DNA of 64,000 nt from Bdellovibrio bacteriovorus. Lineage in GTDB: Bacteria; Bdellovibrionota; Bdellovibrionia; Bdellovibrionales; Bdellovibrionaceae. Position 1 is the first letter of the stretch. Each line of letters opens with the position of its first letter. The notes under the pieces were generated by a model that ran no database searches, was not told the DNA's origin, and was given only the letters and a program-made list of their open reading frames with translations. The stretch covers positions 868,001-932,000 of the forward strand of contig NZ_LUKE01000001.1 of assembly GCF_001592735.1 (NCBI RefSeq), in the 5' to 3' direction. Shown here piece after piece: positions 16,736 through 24,573 of this stretch. The position numbers and the translations under genes are program-made.

Positions 16736-17605
16736 TTAAATTTTTTGGTAAACGGCTCTTGAAAGCGGTTTCAAATGAGTGTGTTTTACGTTTCCAGACT
16801 CAGAGTGACCTAAGACCAAATATCCGCCTGGAGCCAAACACGCCGTTAAGTTGTCGATGACCTTTTTAGTTGTCGCTTCGTCAAAATAAATCAAAACGTT
16901 GCGGCAGAAAATCACGTGAAACTGATGCTGAAATTCATATTTCGGTGTCATCAAGTTAAACGGAGCAAAGCGGATCATATTGTGAATCTGATCTTTCGCT
17001 CTCCAGAACTCTTCACCTTGAGCTTTCACTTTTTCGAAATACTTAGATCTTTGCGCGGGGGGCAGACCTTGCATTTCACGCTCTTCATAAGTACCAATCG
17101 AAGCCTTTTTAAGGACTTGAAGGTCAATATCGGTCGCCAATAATCGAGCCTTTTTGTATTGATCACCCAAAGCTTCACAGGCCGTCATCGCGATCGTGTA
17201 AGGCTCTTGGCCCGTACTGGCAGCACAACACCACAGGCGAATATCAGATCCAAACTTTTTACTTAACTCTGGCAAAGCACCAGTTAAGAAATCAAAGTGA
17301 TTTGATTCGCGATAAAACGAAGTCATGTTCGTCGTAAGCGCCGAGATGAACTCGGAAGTCAGCTCTGCCCCGCCACGTTCGATCATCGCCCAGTACTCTT
17401 CATAAGACTTTAAAGAATGGCGACGCAAAAGCTTTACAATACGATTGCGAATCAAGGCATGATTTTTAGGGGTCAATGGAAGATCGACACCCGCAAGCGT
17501 GTACATGTGTTCCGCAAACTTGCCGAACATTTTGTCTGTGAGCTTAATATCCTCGAAATCATTGAGGGCACTTACGATATCACTTGTTTTTTTAGGGGCA
17601 CTCAT
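16736..17605 (-). CDS. cheR: Chemotaxis methyltransferase CheR
   Basis: SAM-dependent methylation of chemoreceptor glutamates. 289 residues with an N-terminal helical domain and a SAM domain carrying CCAASTGQEPYTIAM (motif I of the family), LLATDID and VIFCRNVLIYFD. The ATG overlaps the cheA stop as ATGA, so translation is coupled. CheR and CheB together set receptor adaptation. Confidence 0.96.
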   Translation of the reverse strand: MSAPKKTSDIVSALNDFEDIKLTDKMFGKFAEHMYTLAGVDLPLTPKNHALIRNRIVKLLRRHSLKSYEEYWAMIERGGAELTSEFISALTTNMTSFYRESNHFDFLTGALPELSKKFGSDIRLWCCAASTGQEPYTIAMTACEALGDQYKKARLLATDIDLQVLKKASIGTYEEREMQGLPPAQRSKYFEKVKAQGEEFWRAKDQIHNMIRFAPFNLMTPKYEFQHQFHVIFCRNVLIYFDEATTKKVIDNLTACLAPGGYLVLGHSESGNVKHTHLKPLSRAVYQKI

Positions 17606-19617
17606 GCCGCGATCTCCCGTCCTTTGACAATACTATTAACTAAAGCGCCTGGATCTAGGATTAAGACGGTTTTACCGTCCCCCAAGATCGCCGCACCAGC
17701 AACTTCAGGGATGTCGTGACCTGTTGTAATTGACTTCACCACCACTTGCGCTTGACCCAAAACGTCGTCCACGGGGAACGCCATTTGACCCGTCATAGAC
17801 TCAATAATCACCAGCATGGTTTCTTCACGACGCGCACTTAAAGAGTTTTCTTTTTTCTGCGCACGCTTTTGATCTTTTTCATTCAAAGTCCAGTTGATAG
17901 ACCCCAAAGTCCGAGAGACATCGATCACGGGCAACAAAACACCGCGGATGTTGGCAACTTTACCCGCACCCGAAACATTCGTGTAATCTTTTGGTAAAAC
18001 ACGCACGATTTCACGAATAGAGTGAATTGGTAAGATGTAACGAGCTCCATCCAAAGCGACGATGATACCGTCAGTGATCGCCGTGCTTAAAGGAATAGTT
18101 AAACGGAACGTGGAACCTTGAGCTGGTTTAGAATAGATATTGATCTTACCGTTGATTTTATCCAAGTTGGATTTCACTACATCCAAACCCACACCTCGAC
18201 CGGATAAGTCAGAAATCTTATCTGCCGTCGAAAATCCCGGTTGGAAAATGTATTGGAAAACTTGTTCATCGGGAATAGAAGCAGGGTCCACATTCTTAGG
18301 GACAAAACCTCTTTCGATAGCTTTGTTTAAAACCTTCTCGCGATTGATACCACCACCGTCATCCGTGATATCGATAATAACGTTACCACCGGATTGCTTC
18401 GCCGAAACGACAACTTTTGCCGTTGCCGGTTTACCGCGTTCTAAACGAACTTCTTTTTTCTCAACCCCGTGGTCCATCGAGTTACGCACCAAGTGAACCA
18501 AAGGGTCACCCAAAAGTTCAAATACGGTACGTTCCACCTCTGTCTCTTCACCGATCAATTGTAAATCTACTGGCTTATCCAGTTGTAAAGAGACGTCCCG
18601 AACGATACGTTGGATTTTTGTGAACGCCGATTTTAGCGGCGTCATGCGAATGCTCAATGTCTTTTCGTAAAGCTCGCGCACGGCTTTATCTAATTGATCA
18701 ACGATGGCCTCAAGGCGAAGACTCTCTCCACTGCGCACCGTTTCGTCATGCACTAATTGATTTTTTAAAACAACAAGCTCACCCACTGCATCAAGAACGG
18801 AATCAACGCGACCCGTGTCGACTTTGATTGTGGAATTAAGCTGCCTATTAGGGGCTTTACCATTAGCACCACCATTACCGTTACCTTGGGCGGCAGAAGC
18901 ATCTTCAACTACCTTCAATGCCGGAGCAGGTTTTACCGCCGCTTGCGGAGCCGGCGCGGGAGTTGGAGCTGGTGTAGGCGCCGGAGCCGCTGCCACGACA
19001 GGAGGCGGAGTGTGTGCCTCCTTCGCATGGAACTCGGCCTGATCTTCAGGAGATAACTGAGCTAAAAGTTCAGCTAATAATTCATGATTCGTATGATCTT
19101 CACCTTCAGGTGCTGGAGAGAAGAAGTCATCGGGAGCAGCGATTTTTACTTCTTCATCCGCCGGGGCTGAGGCCACAGGTTCAGCGTCTGTCACTGAATG
19201 GTGTTTAGATTTCTTGCCGGAAAGTTCTTCGCGGATCACGATCAATTGATTCACTAGCTCTTTAGGATCCCAGTGCCCAGATTGACCTTGCTGTAAAAAC
19301 GCGACACGGTTTTTTAACTCATCACCGGATTTTAAAAGCAAAGAAATAACGTTTGAATTTACTAAATGAGGTTGGGAACGTAAAAGATCTAACAGATCTT
19401 CCATCACATGAGCGAACTTACAAAGATCCGCTAAACCTACCGCTGCGGCTCCCCCTTTTACCGAGTGGGCTACGCGGAAAATATCGGTTAAATCGCGAGC
19501 GGGATCTGTGCTGTTTTCCAGCTTCATCATATATTCTTCATACTGCTCAAGCATGAAAGCGGACTCATTCAAAAAGTCCATCTGTAGTTCTTCAAAAAAG
19601 GCGTTGTCACCGCTCAT
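17602..19617 (-). CDS. cheA: Chemotaxis histidine kinase CheA
   Basis: Receptor-coupled kinase that phosphorylates CheY and CheB. 671 residues: HPt domain with phospho-His51 (RVAHSVKGGA), then a long linker that turns into an Ala/Pro low-complexity stretch (about 200-260), a dimerisation helix pair (RVDSVLDAVGELV), the ATPase domain with LVHLVRNSMDHG (N box), DDGGG and GRGVGLDVV, and a C-terminal CheW-like domain. I see no obvious P2 (CheY/CheB-docking) domain between HPt and dimerisation region, though a divergent one near 165-200 cannot be excluded. First gene of cheA-cheR-cheB; divergent from cheW across about 283 bases that must hold both promoters. Confidence 0.96.
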   Translation of the reverse strand: MSGDNAFFEELQMDFLNESAFMLEQYEEYMMKLENSTDPARDLTDIFRVAHSVKGGAAAVGLADLCKFAHVMEDLLDLLRSQPHLVNSNVISLLLKSGDELKNRVAFLQQGQSGHWDPKELVNQLIVIREELSGKKSKHHSVTDAEPVASAPADEEVKIAAPDDFFSPAPEGEDHTNHELLAELLAQLSPEDQAEFHAKEAHTPPPVVAAAPAPTPAPTPAPAPQAAVKPAPALKVVEDASAAQGNGNGGANGKAPNRQLNSTIKVDTGRVDSVLDAVGELVVLKNQLVHDETVRSGESLRLEAIVDQLDKAVRELYEKTLSIRMTPLKSAFTKIQRIVRDVSLQLDKPVDLQLIGEETEVERTVFELLGDPLVHLVRNSMDHGVEKKEVRLERGKPATAKVVVSAKQSGGNVIIDITDDGGGINREKVLNKAIERGFVPKNVDPASIPDEQVFQYIFQPGFSTADKISDLSGRGVGLDVVKSNLDKINGKINIYSKPAQGSTFRLTIPLSTAITDGIIVALDGARYILPIHSIREIVRVLPKDYTNVSGAGKVANIRGVLLPVIDVSRTLGSINWTLNEKDQKRAQKKENSLSARREETMLVIIESMTGQMAFPVDDVLGQAQVVVKSITTGHDIPEVAGAAILGDGKTVLILDPGALVNSIVKGREIAA

Positions 19618-19764
19618 CGGAGTGCTCCATAACTAAATAGAATCAATTTAGAAAATTTCCTAACGCTTCTTTATCGGTCCTTGTTTGAAATTTCTGTTTA
19701 ACTCTAAAGTCTAGAACCCTTCACATGCTGATGTTTTAATCTTCTTCCTGAATCGCCCTCAGCT

Positions 19765-19792
19765 TAACTAGACTATCGTCTCACGCTGATAC
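19765..19792 (+). promoter_or_regulatory. Weak sigma-28-like promoter candidate before cheW
   Basis: TAAC (19765-19768), 16 bases, then GCTGATAC (19785-19792) approximates the flagellar sigma consensus TAAA-N15-GCCGATAA. It lies 109 bases before the cheW start in the cheA/cheW divergent region. Matches are partial, so this is only a candidate. Confidence 0.2.
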
Positions 19793-19900
19793 GGGGATAT
19801 TAATTTTCTGTAGAACTCCTTAAAACCTCTCAAGTCCAGGGGGTATTTTCTCGAAGAGTTGCTTGTAAGATTTTTTTCACAAGAGTCGAAAGGTGAGACA

Positions 19901-20395
19901 ATGAGCGACGTTACTAAAGCAAAACCAGGGCAATACTTAACTTTTCAATTGATGGCCGAACAATACGGTGTCGCTATTGAAACAGTTCGCGAAATCAATC
20001 AGTTCGGCGAGATCACACCGGTACCTCGCACACCGGACTATGTAAAAGGTGTGATGAATCTTCGCGGCAAGATCATTCCAGTAGTCAACTTACGTATTAA
20101 GTTTGGCATGGATTCACAAGACACTACTCGTGACACTTGCATCATCGTTATCGACACTGAAATCGGTCAAGTAGGTATGATCGTGGATTCAGTTAAAGAG
20201 GTCGTGGACCTTCAAGAATCACAAATCGAGCCGTCTCCAGTTCTAGGCAACGAAAACGCGATGTCGTTCGTTCGCGGCATGGGCAAAGTAGACAATAAAG
20301 TTGTGATTTTGGTTGATATCGTATCAGCGTTCTCTGCGGATCAGATGGGCCAAATGGCTCATTTCTCTCACACCCCTGAAAAAGCAGCGGCGTAA
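19901..20395 (+). CDS. cheW: Chemotaxis coupling protein CheW
   Basis: Links chemoreceptors to CheA. 164 residues from ATG 19901, which follows AAAGGTGAG; an in-frame TTG 42 bases earlier has no ribosome site. QYLTFQLMAEQYGVAIETVREI, TPDYVKGVMNLRGKIIPVVNLR and EIGQVGMIVDSVKEV are the usual CheW blocks. Divergent from the cheA operon and followed by a strong terminator, so it is a single-gene unit. Confidence 0.96.
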   Translation: MSDVTKAKPGQYLTFQLMAEQYGVAIETVREINQFGEITPVPRTPDYVKGVMNLRGKIIPVVNLRIKFGMDSQDTTRDTCIIVIDTEIGQVGMIVDSVKEVVDLQESQIEPSPVLGNENAMSFVRGMGKVDNKVVILVDIVSAFSADQMGQMAHFSHTPEKAAA

Positions 20396-20417
20396 GAAAA
20401 TCTTAAGAATTAAAAAT

Positions 20418-20449
20418 AAAAAAGCCCACGTGAATTCCGTGGGCTTTTT
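20418..20449. terminator. Intrinsic terminator between cheW and transketolase genes
   Basis: AAAAAGCCCACG (to 20430) pairs with CGTGGGCTTTTT (20438-20449) around TGAATTC. A-run on the left and T-run on the right allow use by both convergent genes. Confidence 0.9.
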
Positions 20450-20469
20450 CTTTTTGATTTCCTTAAAAT

Positions 20470-22503
20470 CTACCAAGCGCCGCTTTTTTGGAAAAAGCTG
20501 CCGGCAGTTTCCACAATCGCCGAAGCGTCGACTTTATGTTTTCTATAAAGGTCTTGAGCCGTATAAGCACTTTGACCAAACTCCCCGTGAACCCCAAGGC
20601 TTTTCACTTTAACTGCGACATCAGCTTGTAAAAGGGCATGCGCTAGCATTTGACCAAAGCCCCCGATCACTTGATGATCATCCGCCGTGATGAGACGGCC
20701 CTCGGTCTTTTCAATCGCCGTCTTAAATGTGGCTAGATCAAAATGGTTTACGCATGGTGAATTGATAACCACAACCCCCAGTCCTTTTGCTTCAAGGTCT
20801 TGAGCCGCTTGCAAGGCCTGCGGAACCAAAGATCCCGTCGTCGCAATCGTCACTGATTTCGCTTTGTCCTTCACCGTATCACGCAAGACTTGGGCTTTTT
20901 TCAAATCATAACCCGCTGGCGAAATGTAGGATTTCGGAAAGTTCTCACGACCCAGAAAGAAAACAGAAGAATTTGGAACACGACCCGCTTTTCTTTCTTT
21001 CGCGAAGTTTTCAATCGCGGCTGTAACCAGCGCATCTGCTTCTTCGCTGCATGAAAGACAGTAAACATCCAAGTGAGGAATCGAAGACGTCATCGCCAAG
21101 TAACTTAAAGCTTGGTGAGAAGCCCCGTCCGCTGCATCTTGAAATCCGGTGTGTGAAAAGATGGCGATGATCGGTGCTTCAGATAAAGAACCCATCGTTA
21201 ACGGCAGAGCGCCCTTGGTCACACCAAACTGTGCGAATGTATCCACCACCGGGATATAACCTAATTTTGACAATCCACCCGCCGTTGAAACCATATTGCT
21301 TTCAGCAATCCCTACGTCGACAGAGTCATTCGGGAATTCTTTGCGGAAACCAGCCACCCCGGTTGACCCCGGAAGATCCGAAGTCACACTGATGACGGGT
21401 AAACCCGCTTTCCGCGCACGAACCATCGCGGCCGAAACGCCGATTTGAATTTTTTCGCCCGTGTCTTTCACGGCCTTCGCTTTTAAATCTGCTTCGTGCT
21501 TAACGAGCTCCTCAATCCATCCTGTGTAAAGAGCTTCTAATGCAACACCATTATTGATTTCACCAAGGAACGCCGCCAATTCAGAAGGACTTTTCAACGG
21601 GAAGCCATGCCCCCCCGAAGCCGACTCCGCCGTTTTTTTCGTGCCGATCCCTTTGACCGTGCGTGCGTGAATCACAACTGGCGCCTTCGGATTGGCCTTA
21701 GCCATCTCGACCGCTTGAGCAATCGTATCAAATGACTTTTGCAAATCATTGCCTTCAGTCAAAGTGATCACATTCCAACCCAAATCTTTTAAAGAATTAA
21801 AAGTTGGAGTCATCGAAAAAGATTCTGCATCAATACGACCTGACAGTTTCGTATTATTATCACTGATGATTAAAACATAAGGGCCCATTTTGCCGTTTTT
21901 TGCAAAACCCGGAATGGCCGCAAAAGCTTCTTTCGCCTCCCCTTCCATACAAGCTCCATCAGAAATCGTGGTGATCGTAACACGATTTTTTCCTGACAAA
22001 GCCTCACCCATCGCCAAACCTTGAGTTTGCGGAAACGCGGAACCCAAAGGACCGTTAGAAATAAACACGCCTTCTGGGAACAGATGAACTTCGCCGTGTC
22101 CAGTCAGACCTGACTCTATCGAACGGAATTTTTTTAAGGATTCAATCGTCAAGCCGGCCATGCCGTAATTCGCTTTTAAAGCATAAAGACCGTTTTCACA
22201 GTGTCCCGCATCGTTCACGATATGAAACATGTCATACCACTGTTTATTTTCGCGAGCCGAAGCATCAAAAACATACCCATGAAGTGCCGACCACAATTCT
22301 GCTAAAGCCGCTGGCCCGCCATAGTGAGCCGCCGCCCCGCCCAGAACGGCGTTCATATTCATCAAAGACACCAATGAGCGCGTGGCATTCGGATCGGCGA
22401 CCGCAATTTGTCGTCCGTCTTTGGTTTTGACATGAGTTTTGAATTGAGGTTCCTTGGTAGGGTTCCCCGCGAGTTTTGTTTTGATTTGGATGGGTTCTGT
22501 CAT
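20470..22503 (-). CDS. Transketolase-family enzyme (divergent)
   Basis: Thiamine-diphosphate enzyme moving two-carbon units between sugar phosphates. 677 residues, the length of a full transketolase. Seen: NDAGHCENGLYAL, LTGHGEVH, NGPLGSAFPQTQGLAMGEAL, the ThDP motif ISDGACMEG ending in SDNN, the pyrimidine-domain TSDLPGSTG and IAESNMVSTAGGL (catalytic Glu), and HTGFQDAADGASHQ. Several blocks differ from the common TktA form (ISDGA instead of GDGA, no SGHPG), so it belongs to a divergent branch; a related ThDP enzyme is possible. The start is only 28 bases from the divergent adenosine deaminase gene. Confidence 0.82.
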   Translation of the reverse strand: MTEPIQIKTKLAGNPTKEPQFKTHVKTKDGRQIAVADPNATRSLVSLMNMNAVLGGAAAHYGGPAALAELWSALHGYVFDASARENKQWYDMFHIVNDAGHCENGLYALKANYGMAGLTIESLKKFRSIESGLTGHGEVHLFPEGVFISNGPLGSAFPQTQGLAMGEALSGKNRVTITTISDGACMEGEAKEAFAAIPGFAKNGKMGPYVLIISDNNTKLSGRIDAESFSMTPTFNSLKDLGWNVITLTEGNDLQKSFDTIAQAVEMAKANPKAPVVIHARTVKGIGTKKTAESASGGHGFPLKSPSELAAFLGEINNGVALEALYTGWIEELVKHEADLKAKAVKDTGEKIQIGVSAAMVRARKAGLPVISVTSDLPGSTGVAGFRKEFPNDSVDVGIAESNMVSTAGGLSKLGYIPVVDTFAQFGVTKGALPLTMGSLSEAPIIAIFSHTGFQDAADGASHQALSYLAMTSSIPHLDVYCLSCSEEADALVTAAIENFAKERKAGRVPNSSVFFLGRENFPKSYISPAGYDLKKAQVLRDTVKDKAKSVTIATTGSLVPQALQAAQDLEAKGLGVVVINSPCVNHFDLATFKTAIEKTEGRLITADDHQVIGGFGQMLAHALLQADVAVKVKSLGVHGEFGQSAYTAQDLYRKHKVDASAIVETAGSFFQKSGAW

Positions 22504-22531
22504 AGGATAAGTTCTACTCTGGAGACTCTAA

Positions 22532-23554
22532 ATGGAAAAGCTTTATTCTCACAATATACGCGAGCTGCCGAAGGTTGAATTGCATCGCCACTTGGACTGC
22601 TCAGTGCGTTGGAGTACTTTGATTGAATTAGCCCCTCAAGTTGGCATAGACTTAGAGTCTTCTTTTCAAGCGCAAAGAGCCCAATTTTTGGTCACCGAGC
22701 CGATGCGGGACCTTGAATCCGTTCTAAAGAAATTCCTGAATGCCCAAAAAGTTTTAGCCAGCGAAGAGATCCTTTCGCGCATTGCCTATGAAGCTTGTGA
22801 GGACGCGTTTAACGACGGAATCCGTTTAATTGAATTTCGCTATGCCCCCACTTTCATCAATGAGGGCCATACTGAACTTAGTTTTGAAAAAATCCATAAT
22901 GCCCTTAACAAAGGCATCGAACGCGCCAAAAAAGCCTTCCCCATGGCAGTGGGCCTCATTTGCATTATTCAGCGAGTAAAATCCTATGAGCTTGCCACCA
23001 AGGTTGTCGACTTTGCTATCGATCACAAGGACAGCTTCATCGCTTTAGATTTAGCCGATAACGAGGAAGGCTTTGATCCAAAACCTTTTGGTCCCTTATT
23101 TCAAAAAGCGAAAAAAGCGGGCTTACATATCACCATTCATTCCGGAGAAACGCCGCAACCGCAGTCCGCGCAATGGGTGAAAGACAGTATCGAAATTTTA
23201 GGCGCGGAACGCATCGGTCACGGTATTCAAATCATTAACAACAAAGATGTTTTAAATTTCGTGAAGGATAGAAAAATCCCGCTGGAAGTTTGCCCAATCA
23301 GCAACTATTTGACCCAAAGTTTTCCTACCTATGAATCGCATCCGATCAAAGAGTTGATCAATCAAGGTGTTTTAGTGACAGTCAATTCAGATGACCCGGG
23401 GGTTTTCGCCACGACGTTGAGCGATGATTACGAAGTTCTTCATCACGTGCATGGCTTCACCGTAAAAGATTTTAAGCGCTGCAATCAAATCGCTTACGAA
23501 TACAGTTTCATTCCTGAAAAAGATAAACTGCCATTTAAAAAAGACTTTTTTTAA
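22532..23554 (+). CDS. add: Adenosine deaminase family protein
   Basis: Zinc amidohydrolase converting adenosine to inosine. 340 residues: KVELHRHLD (zinc ligands HxH), HITIHSGE (zinc His), ERIGHGI, and NSDDPGVF (zinc Asp). Starts ATG 22532 behind CTGGAGA. Aminodeoxyfutalosine deaminases share this fold, but the window carries the classical Men pathway, which argues against that role. Purine salvage from prey nucleotides is a reasonable use (inference). The ThiL-like gene follows after 5 bases. Confidence 0.88.
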   Translation: MEKLYSHNIRELPKVELHRHLDCSVRWSTLIELAPQVGIDLESSFQAQRAQFLVTEPMRDLESVLKKFLNAQKVLASEEILSRIAYEACEDAFNDGIRLIEFRYAPTFINEGHTELSFEKIHNALNKGIERAKKAFPMAVGLICIIQRVKSYELATKVVDFAIDHKDSFIALDLADNEEGFDPKPFGPLFQKAKKAGLHITIHSGETPQPQSAQWVKDSIEILGAERIGHGIQIINNKDVLNFVKDRKIPLEVCPISNYLTQSFPTYESHPIKELINQGVLVTVNSDDPGVFATTLSDDYEVLHHVHGFTVKDFKRCNQIAYEYSFIPEKDKLPFKKDFF

Positions 23555-23559
23555 ATCAC

Positions 23560-24573
23560 ATGGCACAAATCAGAGAATTAACGGAACTAAAAAAGGTCCT
23601 GGGATCTCAATTCAAATCCGCAAAACAAACCAATGGTCTTTTTGAATCCGACTGTGAAATCGTCAAGCTCGCCGCTAAAAGTTTTCTGGTCACCTCGATA
23701 GATTCCCTTGGAGAGGAAATCACCATCGGTCTATATAAAGAATTAAAAACATGGGCTTGGATGACCGTCATGAGTTCCGTTTCAGATCTCGCGGCCAGCG
23801 GAGCTTCACCGATCGGTATAACACTTTCCACACAGTGGGCTTTTGCGACATCAAAAGACATACAAAAGAAATTCTTCGCTGAAATAAAAAAGGCCTGCGT
23901 GAAATCGCAAGTCCCACTTTTAGGTGGGGATTCAGGGTACGCCAAGGATCATGTCTTTACGTCATCTATTTTAGGACAAAGTACGACCCCACCTCTTACC
24001 AGAATTGGCGCTAAGGCCGGTGATTATTTAGTTTTAGCTCACGGTAAAAATACCGGCGTGGGACCAGCCCTGGCCTATCGCTATCTTTTAAATTTACCCG
24101 ACAGTGCTTTGCCAGAAAAAATCTTTAGACCCCATCCTTCTTGGCAGCTGACCCAAAATCTTCGCCCGCTGCTTTCAGCCGCGATTGATACGAGCGACGG
24201 CTTAGGACCTTGCATGTATATTTTGGCTTTGCTGAATGATTTAGGGTTTGAATTGCAATGGCAAGAAGGCATTCATCACCGTCACGCCCTGCAGTTTTGC
24301 CAAGAACGCAAGATATCCCCGGTCATGTTATGGCTAGGCGATCAAGGGGACTTTCAATCGTTGTATGTAGTGCCACAAAAGAATATTTCAAAACTGCCAA
24401 AAAAAGGCTTAAGCATTCTGGGGCAGTTTCAAAAAAAGAAAAGCTATAATCTAAGATACCAGAACCATAACATCGCGTTGCCATTCGCCGACATCGCCAA
24501 CTGTGGTCGCGATGTCGATTCTTACGCACGCCTTTTTGATTCTAACGTTAAATACTTAAATCGTTATCTTTAA
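23560..24573 (+). CDS. PurM/ThiL-superfamily (AIR synthase-related) protein
   Basis: 337 residues. SDLAASGASPIG, LLGGDSG and AIDTSDGLGP match the nucleotide-binding and metal-binding spots of thiamine-monophosphate kinase and other AIR synthase-related proteins. The ThiL block VEGVHF is missing; the matching place reads SIDSLGEEITIG, so the substrate may differ. There are no thiamine genes nearby; it follows adenosine deaminase and its stop overlaps the stop of the convergent collagen-like gene by four bases. Call at superfamily level only. Confidence 0.65.
   Translation: MAQIRELTELKKVLGSQFKSAKQTNGLFESDCEIVKLAAKSFLVTSIDSLGEEITIGLYKELKTWAWMTVMSSVSDLAASGASPIGITLSTQWAFATSKDIQKKFFAEIKKACVKSQVPLLGGDSGYAKDHVFTSSILGQSTTPPLTRIGAKAGDYLVLAHGKNTGVGPALAYRYLLNLPDSALPEKIFRPHPSWQLTQNLRPLLSAAIDTSDGLGPCMYILALLNDLGFELQWQEGIHHRHALQFCQERKISPVMLWLGDQGDFQSLYVVPQKNISKLPKKGLSILGQFQKKKSYNLRYQNHNIALPFADIANCGRDVDSYARLFDSNVKYLNRYL

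Noticed and set aside
22532-23554. Aminodeoxyfutalosine deaminase
   Set aside because: The window encodes the classical Men pathway, so the futalosine route is unlikely.
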